Assembly: GCF_000143415.4 (NCBI RefSeq)
Contig: NW_003314416.1
Location: forward strand, 129,332-193,331
Source: Selaginella moellendorffii
Lineage: Eukaryota > Streptophyta > Lycopodiopsida > Selaginellales > Selaginellaceae
DNA: 64,000 nucleotides
Direction of reading: 5' to 3'
Part shown: positions 41,060-52,648 of the stretch, piece by piece
Position numbering within the stretch: the stretch's first letter is position 1
Layout: the number at the start of each line of letters is the position of its first letter
The notes under the pieces: model-generated
Database searches by the model: none
What the model was told of the DNA's origin: nothing
Seen by the model: the letters and a program-made list of their open reading frames with translations, nothing else
Made by a program: the position numbers and the translations under genes

Positions 41060-42145
41060 TTGAAGCTTTAGATATATAATTTTGATGTTGTTCATTATTC
41101 AAAGAGTTTTATGGCTAATGTTGATGCCTTTTCTCGAGCTCCTCTTCCTTCTCCACTCTCTTCTCATGTTTCTAACGAGCATGTTGTTCCAGTATTTGTG
41201 GATTTTCTAGACAAGGATTTTGTGCCATCGGTGGTTGCTGTACTTGACATTTAGTGTCCACAAGGCCTAGAGCAAGATCTACCTCGTCTTGATGAGGTTC
41301 GTGAGGCTCAAAAAATTGAGCCATGGATTCGAAGGCTTCAAGATGGGTTTGAGAATCTTGCATCACTTGCTGATTACTTGCCTTTCCGGCATTTACATTC
41401 TCAATATCACCTTGAAGATGGCCTTCTTTATTTTGTGGGGATGGATCTTAATGATCATTTACGGCTGGTGGTGACTTCTGTTTTTATTCCATGGTTTCTC
41501 CATGCCTACCATGATTCCTCCTGTTCTAGATGGGCATATGGGCCATTGTCGTGTAATCGAGAAGCTGCGTAGATCTTTCTATTGGCCGGAGATGCGATGT
41601 GATATTATCTGGTATGTGCATAGCTGCGTTTGGTGCCAAGCTCGTAATACTCCCCCTCGTGCTGCAAAAGGACGGTTGGAGTCAATTATAGTTTCCCGAC
41701 CATTTGAGTTGCTGGCATTTAATCTTATGGGACCTTTTCCACAGTCGACTACTGGCAATGAGTATGTTATTATTGCTTCTGACTACTTAATTCGTTAGAT
41801 GGAAGTTGGTGCTCTTGCTAGCACCTTTGCAACTGCTGTTGGATACTTCTTCCTTAATCGAGTGGTGTTCCAGCATTCTTGTCCAGAGCAGATTCTCTCG
41901 GATAATGATCCCGCATTTATGGCTGAGGCATTTCATGTTTTGACGTCTCGGGTGGGGATATGCCACACTTTCATGAGTGCTTATCATCCACAATCAGATG
42001 GTCTGGTAGAACAGCTCGTTCAAACATTCAAAGGGATGATTGTGAAGTATGTGAACTTTCAGCATTCGGATTGAGATGGTTATTTGCCTTCTCTTTGGCA
42101 TGCATATGTCACAGGGTGTGTAAGCAACCAAAGAGAATGACTTGA
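41060..42145 (+). pseudogene. Gypsy 2 integrase, broken
   Basis: The zinc-binding part appears as YHDSS then GPL/GHCRVIEKLRRSFYWPEM and CVWCQ, split by a frameshift near 41530. The DDE core keeps the second Asp (LSDNDPAF) and Glu (DGLVEQLVQTFKG), but the first Asp is Asn (FNLMGPF) and stops interrupt it. Confidence 0.8.
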
Positions 42146-42648
42146 AAGACGGTCCATAGAATTCAAATATAGAGGGAAAGGGCTCATGAATAAGACTGCA
42201 CCTCCTTTTCCAATTGGTTAAAGGTCTTGGTTAAGCATCCTTGGGTTTGAGTAGTACTGGGCTGAGTGACCTCCCGGGAAGTCCAAGGCTAGTGGGGGCA
42301 TGTTACAAAGCATCCCAATTCCAGATCGTTCGTGGAAATGTCTTACGATGGACTTCATCACGGGACTTACCCCCAGCGAGGGGTTTGATGCGATATTCAT
42401 GGTGGTGGACTGATTTTTGAAGATGGCACATTTCATACCCACCACAACGGAAGTGGATGCGGAAGGTATGGCGAAGCTATTCTTCGAACAAGTAGTTCGA
42501 GTGCGGGGAAGGCTGGAAGAGATCATCTCAGATCAAGATAAGATCCTCACTAGTAGGTTTTGGAGAACTCTCTTGGAATAGTATCGCACCAAGTTGAAAT
42601 TCAGCACAGCCTATCACCCACAAACAGGTATGGGGTATTAAGTCAAGT

Positions 42649-43062
42649 TTGATGGCACTAACACTGCAGCTGGAGGATTATTTGCGATGCTATGTCTCAA
42701 GAGACCAGACCGATTGGGTAAGTCACTTAGGACTTGCGAAAATGTGTTATAATAACTCACCACATTCGAGTATTGGGGTGAGTCCATGGGAAGTCATCAA
42801 TGGGCAAGCTATTGAAGGTCCTGTGGAGCTCGGTGTGGCTGAGTACCATGGAGAGTTACCTGCAGTGGAGGCATTCATGGCAGAAAGACTCAACATTTGG
42901 AATCTAGTGAGGGATTCCTTGGAACGAGCTCAACAAAGGCAAACCAAGTACGCGAACCAAAAGCATCGGGATGTAGAGTTCCAAGCTGGGGAGAAGGTGT
43001 GGCTGAATACCAAGAACCTCAGGCTGCCAAGTGGGATCAGTAGGAAGTTGACCCAAAGGTAA
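42649..43062 (+). pseudogene. Chromovirus integrase C-terminal part
   Basis: MCYNNSPHSSIGVSPWEVIN, followed by the RQTKYANQKHRDVEFQAGEK segment and VWLNTKNL, a conserved stretch between the DDE core and the GPY/F module of Ty3/gypsy integrases. The start is internal and a stop precedes the GPY module (FVGPYEIEARIGKVAYRL at ~43111). Confidence 0.8.
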
Positions 43063-43180
43063 AAATGCATGTATTCTTAGAAATGAATTGATCTTGAGTT
43101 CCTTAAGCAGATTCGTGGGGCCTTACGAGATTGAGGCACGAATCGGTAAAGTGGCTTACCGTCTCTGACTTCCTCGAGAG

Positions 43181-43492
43181 ATGGGGAAGATGCACTCAGT
43201 GTTCCATGTGAACCTACTCAAGCCGTACTTTGAGGATCCGCTTCGCAAGGACCAAGTGAGACCTTTACCTGAGGTTATCCAAGAGGAAGAGGAATACGAA
43301 GTGGAGACCATCCTGAATGCGTGCAAGAGCAAGCGACAAGGACACGAGGTGAGAGAGTTCCATGTGAAGTGGAAAGGATTTCCACACTGCGAAGCAACAT
43401 GGGAACCGGAGGAGAACCTAGCGAACGCGCGAGATCTAGTGGAGGAATTTCTGCAAGGCAGAACTCTATATACTTATGCAAAGTTCAATTAA
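43181..43492 (+). CDS. Chromovirus chromodomain
   Basis: After HSVFHVNLLKPYF, the YEVETILNACKS...EFHVKWKGF...ATWEPEENL pattern is a typical chromodomain, which directs chromovirus integrases to particular chromatin. One stop (near 43168) separates it from the GPY/F module. The domain itself is intact. Confidence 0.88.
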   Translation: MGKMHSVFHVNLLKPYFEDPLRKDQVRPLPEVIQEEEEYEVETILNACKSKRQGHEVREFHVKWKGFPHCEATWEPEENLANARDLVEEFLQGRTLYTYAKFN

Positions 43493-43552
43493 AGTATCAA
43501 TTTGTGAAGTTGAGAAATGGCATATGTTGGGACCCAAAGGTGCGCTGAAGGT

Positions 43553-45069
43553 AAGCTAATTAGCATGGGTTAGCTATGTCAACCAGGTGTAGAGAACTAT
43601 GTCCGACTCCCCACGGGGATGTCGAATCTGTAAACATATTCTACAGAGGTTGGGTTTGAGTCCAAACCCCCTAGTAAAGCAAGGCTAGGTTCAAGTCCCG
43701 ACCCCATACTAGGGCGTGGTGAGGTGAGGGGTATAGGGACCCCTATACTCCGTTGTCATGGGTTCTTGGCCGGGGAGGCTAACTTATGCACACCGCTAAG
43801 TGGGGGGATGCCCCTGGAGACATGGTCAACAAGTCGTAGGATAAAATGAGACGTTTGATATGGGCATCGAACTTCTTCTATGGGTGGTGGAGTTGTAAGG
43901 AACCAACTCCCCGAGGTGTCGAAGGCTAAAGGATCCCCGAAAGCATGACCAAAATGACAAAGAGTTCATCGGATGGGACCGAGTCTGAGATCGAGTCCAA
44001 GACCGACTCTAAGACCGAGTTCAAGATAGAGTTCGGGATCGAGTCCGAGGCCGACTTGGAGACCGAGTTTGAGGCCAAGTTCGAGACTGAGTTCGAGACT
44101 GAGTCCGAGATCCAAAATCGGGTCCGAGACCGAGTCCAAAATCGAGTCCAAAGTCGAGTCCGAGATCGGGTCCGAGATCAAGTCTGAGATCGGGTCCAAG
44201 ATCGAGTTTGAGATCGAGTCCGAGACCGAGTCCGAGATCGAGTTTGAGACCGAGTTCGAAGTCGGGTCCGAGATCGAGTCCAAGAAGTCCGAGACTTAGT
44301 TCGAGTACTAATATAGGTCAAGGGGTGAAAGCCCAAAACGTGTGTCTCCCAAGGGGGGGGGGGGGCGTTGCAGGGGGTTCCAAAAGTATATTAGGGATAG
44401 TGAGGTCCAGGAACCAGTTTTGAAGGAACTCTCTAGTGGTGCTTCCAAACTGACTTGAGGTTGAGATTAGGACTGAGGGGCCTTGGGTGGGAGTGAGCAT
44501 GGACTTGGTTGGTGCTGGAGGGGCCATCCAAGGAAGTGCTCAAGAGCAACTCCCACTCCCGAAAGGGAAACCGACTGCGGTGCTCCACTTGAGTACCTTG
44601 CGGCTCATTGGTCCTCGCCCTTCCTAGGGGCTCGGACCTTCCCTTCGGGATGGAAGTGGGGGGGGTAGAGGTACCCATACTGGGCTGTTAGGCCACAGTG
44701 TTTCGCCCCAGTGTCCCAAGCATGTGTTGCACTCAAGACTTGGGATTTAGAGGGTCCCATGATCAAGTCTTGTGGTACCAAGGGATGTTAGGAATCTGGA
44801 GGCTTGGTGTGCTTGGCTGCAGGGAGTGTTGCCGAACCTTAAGTCCAGTCTAACCCGGGGAGGGGGATTGGGAGAGATTTGGGAATCCGTGGATGGATGG
44901 CTAACCCTCTCTTACTCGTGCAGTGAGTAACTGAAACCAAGTAGGACCAAGTAGGAGCTGGTACCATAGGCGGGAACCTTGGCGAGGGAACTTAGCTAAA
45001 GCTAAGGTGGTGTTAGTCAGATAGACGAGGCAAGCTGGTAAATTGGAATGGAAAAATTTGTGGCTTACA
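43553..45069 (+). repeat. Chromovirus 3' LTR with GAGTCCGAGATC minisatellite
   Basis: Non-coding. It contains a G tract (44354-44366) in a motif shared with LTR families X and YZ, and ends GGAAAAATTTGTGGCTTACA, like the family X LTR. The left edge is uncertain. Confidence 0.65.
43975..44295 (+). repeat. GAGTCCGAGATC-type 12-base minisatellite
   Basis: Degenerate 6- and 12-base units. The Glu/Ser-rich or Ser/Asp-rich open frames here are by-products. Confidence 0.88.
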
Positions 45070-45269
45070 GAGGTTCGGCATGATGTCTAGCAGGCCGATC
45101 CTTTAGAGATTGTACATGTGCAACGGCTGAAACACTTCATACAAAGGGATCAACAGCAATTAATACCACCTACAGATCCGCCGATGCCTCCTCCTGACGT
45201 TCCTTTAGATCTCAGCCCATCTACAAGAAAACCCTAATGGTCTTCCATTATTTCGAGAGGAGGGGATGA

Positions 45270-45449
45270 TGTGAGGGCCAAGTGTACAGCTACGATGTTG
45301 TATACTAATATTAGCGTAGTGGGATTTTGGTAGTTGTCATATTGGTTTCAATTCGGACCACTTGCTCATGTATATAAGCTAGGGTTTTTGGGCTAATTTA
45401 TATGCATATTTTCTGTATTCCCTTTCCATGTTCCAAGTACTCACATCAT
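45270..45449 (+). repeat. 3' LTR of gypsy 2, partial
   Basis: TGTGAGGGCCAAGTGTACAG after a polypurine tract. It matches the gypsy 1 LTR for about 180 bases, then diverges into AT-rich DNA. Confidence 0.75.
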
Positions 45450-45811
45450 TAGTTTTGGAAGATTTTTATAAGTATAATTAATTTTATAAATCATATTTAC
45501 TCTACAAGAGAAGCATTTTCAACAATACTCATATTAAAATTAATATAAATCATAGTTGTAAATATTGGTTTTATGAATATTGTGATAAATACTTGTGTTA
45601 TTAAACAATAATATATTTTATATTATTTAAAACATATATTAAAATTAATATATTTTTCCTTTATATATTAATATAATTGATAATTAATATAATTTTAATA
45701 ATTTATTAAATTAATATAATGTTAGGAGTTGTTGGGGGAAGGTATTTTGGCTTATTAGCTTTAATATTGAAGTTGGCTTTTGCATCTAGCAATTATTGGT
45801 GATAATTGACT
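45450..45811. other. AT-rich segment; last ~165 bases duplicate 37745-37905
   Basis: No gene seen. Sequence switches to family X internal DNA at ~45812. Confidence 0.6.
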
Positions 45812-46031
45812 ATAAGGAAACCCTTATACTGTTCCCAAGATCCCAAAGTCGTTCCCTTACTGGCCCTTTTCCATCTACCACATTGCGCACAAGTTCACAC
45901 ATGAACTTTGAGTGGAGAGCCATGTCCTCTCGACATGCTACTCCTCGAGGATAGGTCCATACCTAGGACCTTCCAATTCCGATGCAAATGGTGATATACT
46001 TAGCCACCAATAAGAGTTGGACTAAGGAACA

Positions 46032-46045
46032 GCTCCGATACCAAG
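46032..46045 (-). promoter_or_regulatory. Primer binding site of family X copy 2
   Basis: The reverse complement reads CTTGGTATCGGAGC, one base from the initiator tRNA-Met primer site. Confidence 0.75.
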
Positions 46046-46046
46046 T

Positions 46047-47712
46047 TGTAAGCGACTAAATTTTTCCATTTTACTTTAGTCACTTAACTGCACCTCTGAC
46101 CACTTGGAGGAGTCTCATTCATAACCTCCATAAGTCCCAGTTAGGACTTGGGGCTTGCCAGCACTAAGAATGGCATTCATGCCACTCAACCTCTACAGTT
46201 GGTCCAAGTGCTCCACGTGTCCGATCCCATGACCGACACCCCAAGGTACCACCGACATATCAGCCTGTTACGCTAGGCCATGCCCATTCACCTTGGTCAC
46301 ACCGGTGGTCTAACGCCACCTGCATCATAATCCCGTCTCTCAAAGACTGGGCCATCCGTCCATGAGTGATCGTCCCAGATCCACTCCTTAGCATCTTTAG
46401 GATGCCCACCAACATGGGGAATAGCCTTCCCCAATATCTCTTTTCCAGTCCCCACCAAGTCCCTTTTCATCCATGGCCATGTTCGCCAACACTGCCACGG
46501 GATCAAGGCCCGCAGGCCCGACCGCTAAGTCCCACTATCCTTTAGGACATCCTCACCATGTGACCATATCCTTGGTCACTGCATTAGAGGCCTACTCCTC
46601 TTCCCTTTCACCGTTTGGGACTTTGGGACAACATTTCGGAACACCGTGGCCTTACGCAAGCCTCATGGGTACTCTCCCCGCCTTTCGCCTTTAGGTGCTC
46701 TAGCCATGGGCTTAGAGCGAGGTTCCATTGAGCCACGACAGGTATCCAAGTAGGTAGTGCCACCCACACTTGGACTGGGAGCATCGGCCAGTCGATCTCC
46801 TGGGGGAACTAGAGCCGGCTCTTGAACACTTCACCAAGCTACCCCGCTTGTCGGTCCGTGTTCACTCTAGTCTTGGACTTCCCAGTGGGCAGCTCATCAC
46901 CCAACACTGGGTCTGGCCTTCCTGGGCCAAACTGGCCTTTCCTGGCCAAACTGGCTCCACTGCAGTCCTCCCCCTACTATACTTTTGGAGCTCACCAAAC
47001 CCCCTAGGGTCTGGGAGACGAACGGGTCCATCTCGAGTCCATCTCAAACCCCATCTCGGACTCCATCTTGGGTCCATCTCGGACTCCATCTCGGACTCCA
47101 TCTCGGGTCCATCTCGGACTCCATCTCGGACTCCATCTCGGGTCCATCTCGGACTCCATCTCGGGTCCACCTCGGACTCCATCTCGGACTCCATTTCGGG
47201 TCCATCTCGAGTCCACCTCGGACTCCACCTTGGACTCCATCTCGGACTCCATTTCGGGTCCATCTCGGGTCCACCTCGGACTCCACCTTGGACTCCATCT
47301 CGGACTCCATCTCGGGTCCATCTCGGACTCAATCTCGGATCCATCACGGACTCCATCTCGGGTCCACCTCGGACTCCATCTTGGGGTCCTTCTCGAACTC
47401 CACTTCGGACTCCATCTCAGGGTCCTTCGCGGACTCCACTTCAGACTCCACTTCGGACTCCAACTCGGGTCCATCTCGGACACTTCCATGTGTCATGTGT
47501 TGGTCCTTTTGGGTCCCTTTTTGGAGCCTCGCTTATTGCTCGCTTCGTGCTCGTTCCTCGAGCACTTTGTTGGGAGTTCCACTCCCGCTCTCGACCTTTC
47601 AAGTCAGGGTTTTTAGTCCAAACGTGTTACGCTCGTTTGGTTTTCGCTTTGGCCACCACCACATGGCACCCTTCCGGCTCCACTTTGGGGCCTAGGGATT
47701 TTGTGTCTCACA
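46047..47712 (-). repeat. Family X LTR, copy 2
   Basis: 1,666 bases. Homologous to 8632-10135 with a longer minisatellite. Confidence 0.85.
47025..47480. repeat. GGACTCCATCTCGGGTCC minisatellite
   Basis: About 25 units of 18 bases, open in all frames. Frames of 160-370 codons here are not genes. Confidence 0.92.
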
Positions 47713-49411
47713 ACTCCACCACCCATAGACGAAGTTCAATGTCCTCATCAAAAGGTAAACCCTTTCATAAAGTAACACCCGCAGGTGTTACCATTTCCAT
47801 CCTTGGCACCCAGCCAATATCTGTCTATGGTTTGACACCAAAGGCTCACCATGCCTTGTCCATCCTCTAAGGAGCATAGCCTGTCCAACTTAGAGGCTCA
47901 TTTGACCACTTGTGGTGGTTCTCTCCTTTTATTGGTTTAGTTCTCACTAAACTTGTTAAAGACACCTTCTCTAACTCGATCTCACTACTCATTCTCAAGT
48001 GGTCAGCGCTATAACCCTTGCACTTTGGAACTTTTAATTCTGACTTCTCGAAGTCAATTTCCTAGGTGTCTCCGACACCTTGCATTGCACATATTGTGCA
48101 ACCCCACTTCCTCATCCTAGGAAGTTCTCCATTTGAGGGCACCATCATCCTCTGTTCAATTTCATGCCACCTTCTGCACTGAGACCCAATTATCATATTT
48201 TGTGCTAGGGCTGTCCACGGCCCTATCTTTTGGCTACTTTGCCGCTCCCTCACTTGGAGCTTTTACTTCGCCAAATTGGAGCACTTAAGAATCCATCCTT
48301 GGAAGTCCACTTCCTTTCCCACAAGCCGTTAGCATCAAACACATTAGTGTTCCTTGACTAACTTTGCCATTTGGATCCCTTCCATTAAATTCCATGGCCC
48401 AAACTTGGCCAATAGTCCTTTGCTCCTATCCTTGATTGTTGCACTCAGCAACACAGGATCGCTACCTCCATTTTTGAGGTATCCTTTCGGTTCCATAGCA
48501 AAGACTCTTCTTTGCCAAGTCCGGAGGATGTTCATTCCTAGTACGTCTCTTTAGCATCTTCTGCTATGGACTCTATCCATGGCCCAACTTCGTGACCCTT
48601 CCATGGGTCTCTTATAAAGACTACTTTCCTCGGATTCACTATGCCATCGCACGGACACAGTTTGTTTCCCTTATGTGCTCTTCCCATTTGATCACTTTGA
48701 CCAAGCCACACCATCTTAAATAGTTCAATCAACATTTTGAACCAGGAACTTCCTTCCTTAGCCAACCAAGGACCTTGTCCTTATTTGGCCATAAGATCAC
48801 CTAGTGATCTCACCTTGGCACCTTAACAGAGTTGCCAAGAGGTACTTGGTCTTCTAGACCTTCAAGTTGTTGACCATAACATCGGGGGCATCCCCCACAC
48901 TTGGCGGTGCACCCAAGCCAGCCCTTACGGCCAAGGGTCAATAGCAACTGAGATTAGGTGTCCGCATCTCACTCACCACGTCCTTGGTGCCACTTACACC
49001 AAAGCGTTCAAGTTAGATATGCCGAGCTTTCACACTAAGCAATCTAACCGTGCATCACGACTCCGAGGCATCCCTCGCTTGGCGGTGTGCCCAAACCAGT
49101 CTCCCCACTAAGAGTCTATGACCACCGAAATATGAGTGTCCTCATATTCCAAACCATCACCATGCCCTAGTGATTTGGGACTCGAACCTAAGCACTAGAG
49201 GGTCGGGACTCGAACCCAACCTCCGTATATGCATCTACGGACGGCATCACACAAGATGCTTGGCGTGACTCCCCACGCTGGTGCACCAACTTATATTTAA
49301 AGCGCGCTACAGATCACAGCTTAGGAACCTAGTTCCTCCACACTGCCAAGTCCTCTCACTTGACATGTCTGTGATCATGCATGGACTCCTCCATGCTTGG
49401 CCCCATGGGCC

Positions 49412-49429
49412 ACCCTTTTTGAAGTTAGC
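49412..49429. repeat. 18-bp target duplication, left
   Basis: ACCCTTTTTGAAGTTAGC, identical to 51109-51126. Confidence 0.85.
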
Positions 49430-51108
49430 TAAACATGTATGTACATTACCCCAATCCCAAAGGGATCAAAACAACATTGAGAGCGCACTCTCGAAGAAAC
49501 TAGTGAAACTATGAGCGCGAACGCCCGGCGCTGCTCTTGGGCCGTCCGCCTCCCAGGTGACTCCACCGCGGAGCTTGAAGCCACCTGCTTCGCCTTGCCA
49601 CTCCTCCACTCGGTCACAATGATGACAAGCCAGACGAACACCATGTCGATCTAGCTCGATGTCGTCGCAGCCAAGTGGTCCAACTCGACCACGATGACCC
49701 GGCGTTGCTCATGGGTCACTCGCCTCCAAGGTGACTCCACTGCACAAGCTGAAGCCACCTGTTACGCCCCAAGACGTGATGCTGTGTCTTGGAGCGCCTA
49801 CCTCCCCAGTGTACTTCCAGCACTAAGTCGGTGCCCATTGCGAACAAACTCCAAGGCGTAGAACAAGCGAGGTGTGAGCCTCCTCCAGCACTAGACTAGA
49901 GCGTGCTACCTTGCCTCCCACACTAGACAAGTGCGCTGGCCCCCTTCAATGATATACGAGCCCCCGTTGCCGGCATCGCGACAATCACAAGACTTGCAAG
50001 CCTCCGCAAACCTCCTCAAAGGACTAGCCCTGAAGCAAGAACCATGTGGGATCCCCTCCGCGAGCAAACCAACTCGGCCATCCGCCACTGGTCCCCTTTG
50101 TGACAGCACTTCCCTGTCACTAGATCCAAAAATGCGCCCATAGTGTCTTCCACGTCCATCCACCGCGGACACTTCGCTATGTCGAGATGTCGTCCCGAAC
50201 TGTCCTCCACCAGTCAACAAAGATCCCATGACTTGGTCGTGTTTCCACGACTCAAGTCGCCAAGAACCTCCGACACATGCAGCTTCACACTCTCCGTACC
50301 TTAGTCGCCACCTTGCATGGCCCGACCTAAGGTGAGAAGTCCCGCTCGAAGCTGCGAGACCAGCAACCGTCGCGTTTCCACCATGTTGCTGCCGTGCCAA
50401 CCACATGCAGCGAAGATCCCTGACACTTAGAGTGGCCGGATCGAAGATCCCGCCGCCACCCTAAGTCCTGCCCTAACCGCAGTTAGCCAAGAACCCTAAC
50501 CCTAGCCACGAATTAGGGCAGGTGAGAACTCTGAGACCGTGAAGAATTTTTGCCTGCGCTTCTGGGAGGGTGTGAGGCTCCCTCCCAGCTATCCCCCTGT
50601 GAATTTTTGTGGAAAAATTCCAAGCCGTTCAGGAGTTATGAGCTCCCAAAAAACTTGAAACCATGAGAAGCGAAAAAAGAAGAGGAGGAGAGGAGAGCGT
50701 CCAGCTGCTGCAGCCGTGGTGTTCCTGACTGCCCTCTCCACTCCTCCAAATCTCTAAGCCCCGAAAAACCCTAGCCGCCGCCGAAGAACCCTAAAAACAG
50801 CAGCGACCTAGGGCCAGCGAGATCTCCAGATCCGTGGCAGATCTCGCCGCGGCCTTCTAGGAGGATGAGAATCTACACTCCTAGAAGCCCCCCGTCGAAG
50901 GAATCGAGGTTTCTCCCAGCCGTTTGGGAGATATCGATAAAAACGACAGAGAGCGAGAGAGAAGAGGAGAAAGAGGAGGGAGACGAGCTCCGTGTGTTGC
51001 TGCTGCGGTCTGCGATGCTTGTGCCGCCCTGGACGCTCGCTCCCTCCCTCTTTCTCACACTCTCTCTCTAGCACCTTCGAGCTCTCTCCTCAAACAACTT
51101 AGGGCTTT
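49430..51108 (-). mobile_element. 1.68-kb LINE-like (probably non-autonomous) retroelement
   Basis: Flanked by an exact 18-bp target duplication, typical of target-primed insertion. On the minus strand it ends with a short tail (CCCAATCCC...TGTACATACATG) shared with the LINE 3' end at 52648, and starts with a GC-rich leader with GAGAGAG runs. Open frames of 166 and 71 codons are present, but no reverse transcriptase or endonuclease is recognisable. It is therefore likely a derivative mobilised by a full LINE. No poly-A tail is visible. Confidence 0.7.
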
Positions 51109-51126
51109 ACCCTTTTTGAAGTTAGC
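51109..51126. repeat. 18-bp target duplication, right
   Basis: Matches 49412-49429. Family X sequence resumes after it. Confidence 0.85.
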
Positions 51127-51635
51127 ACCTTCAACTAGGGTATTTGTTCCCCTCGACTTGCCAATCTCACTTAGCAAGTCAGCTGGCCACTGTAACATGG
51201 TTCGTGCATAAGCGTGAAAGTCCTCAATCATTGACTTTCGTTCAAAGCCCTCTCTTTGAACACTCGGGAACTACTTCCCCAACCTTGATAGCCTCGCCTC
51301 ATGGCAAGTTTCAAGACCACGCTTCTGCTGCGCCACTCTAATTTCGCGTGTTCTATGAACCATTTACACTTGGCTTTCTAGGTATCCAGCTAAAACCTAG
51401 AATTGTCTTTGGGAACCTTTCGAAGGAACTCTGTCCCTTTAGCTTGCTAAGGTCTCTCCTTTTGCAAGCTTTCCAATTGCCATATAGTTTAACATAGATA
51501 ATTCCACATTTTAGACTTTTCATGGCATTAAGGTTGCTAGTAACAACACCCTCGAGCACCCTTTTGATTCTCCACTCCCAACTTGCATAACCACTATTGG
51601 TTATGCCTTTCGATTTCTATGGTTCAGTTCCATCC

Positions 51636-52270
51636 CACAATTGGATGAGAACTTACTTAGAATACTTTTGTGTTTTAATCTAAGATTTATTCATTGATAA
51701 TTAAGTTTTTAAGATATCATTATTTATGACTTTGATAATGTCCATTTATTGATCTTTAAGTTTGGGCTAGTATAAGTAGACTGGCTTCGGCACTTTGAGT
51801 GCATGGTGAAATCTTTAGTTATAGGGTAGCTACTGTCGACTGGCCACATAACCCGCCTCTTTACTGATGTTCCTTATTCCGTTGAAAGGGTGTGACCATG
51901 TAAACAACTCTAACTGTCTGTTTACTATAGTCTATCTAAACCTTACTAACGGGTTTCTTTGCTCAGGAGGGTTGGGGCCTCTGGCTTCTCTCTCTATGTC
52001 CCTACAGGCAAGGGCATATCACACTTTTGAAAGCTGGGTGACACCCAGAGCAGCAAGGGTGGCTCACACCGTTGGTCATTTCTTTGTCGGCAACAGCTAA
52101 AAGGTGTCTGAGTTGGTAGCGCATCCACGTTAGACAAAGAGGTTGCCTCCTAACTCATTTAAGTTGGTGCATTTCTCACATAGTGTGATCACTGTGAACT
52201 TTTTCTAGAGTTGTTTCCTTGGTAGTGGTCTAGACTCGAGTATGCATTGACGAGGACGTTGATCTTCCCT
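51636..52270. other. Probable internal region of a YZ element, non-coding
   Basis: No gene recognised. It lies between truncated family X and a polypurine tract plus YZ LTR. Confidence 0.45.
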
Positions 52271-52282
52271 AGGGGGGGAGAG
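52271..52282 (+). promoter_or_regulatory. Polypurine tract of a YZ element
   Basis: AGGGGGGGAGAG directly before LTR start TGTTGC. Confidence 0.75.
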
Positions 52283-52648
52283 TGTTGCAAATATGACTTT
52301 GGGTGTCGAAAGTTACATGTCAGCCAATCCTTACAGACACTGTTTCCTTATTGCCACGATGGCAAAAGGTCGGTATTGCTAGACCCTATCAACCCCTCTT
52401 ATTGAAGTGTTAGTAAAACTAGACTTTGCATCCGTACTTGGCCAAACAAGCATAAGGAAGGAATTCCTAAGTATCTATTTAGCTAAGCATACTTGGCCCG
52501 GCTTGTTAGTTCTTTTTTGCTCTTTTTTGCACTGGCTTGACAAGAACCCTCGAGTATTGAGACTAATCCCTCAATATTGCTATATGATAGCTTACCGTGT
52601 CAGCCAAACACCCTCACTATCATGACTTTTGTGTTAGTCTTATTTCGA
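52283..52648 (+). repeat. YZ LTR, 5' part only
   Basis: Matches 38614-39020 of the solo LTR and stops at the LINE. It complements the 3' LTR part at 18959-19600. Confidence 0.75.

Larger units (their letters stand above)
42235..45069 (+). mobile_element. Chromovirus (Ty3/gypsy with chromodomain) 3' fragment nested in gypsy 2
   Basis: Integrase core from [14 protein letters not shown] through IISDQDKI and AYHPQTG (broken), then the integrase C-terminus, chromodomain and a long LTR ending GGCTTACA at 45069. There gypsy 2 resumes. The 5' part (LTR, gag, protease, RT) is missing. The left edge is approximate. Confidence 0.7.
38455..45449 (+). mobile_element. Ty3/gypsy retrotransposon 2, decayed, with nested insertions
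   Basis: Same family as gypsy 1. It starts inside the protease (LSMDWL), continues with reverse transcriptase, RNase H and integrase, and ends with the polyprotein tail (45070-45235), a polypurine tract (GAGAGGAGGGGATGA) and LTR from 45270. It is interrupted by a solo YZ LTR (38614-39792) and by a chromovirus fragment (about 42235-45069). It has several stops and frameshifts. Confidence 0.8.
45812..51635 (-). mobile_element. Family X LTR element, recombined copy
   Basis: One LTR (46047-47712) with the primer-site side of the internal region on its left and the polypurine side on its right, so two elements share one LTR. The right internal part is interrupted at 49412 by a LINE-like insertion and stops at about 51635. 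No gag or pol recognised. Confidence 0.75.

Noticed and set aside
43945-44299. Glu/Ser-rich and Asp/Ser-rich frames near 44.1 kb
   Set aside because: 12-base minisatellite in the chromovirus LTR, open on both strands.
46770-47870. Long open frames (up to 366 codons) over the 47-kb minisatellite on both strands
   Set aside because: They follow from an 18-base repeat lacking stops in every frame and lie inside an LTR. The predicted peptides are pure repeat.
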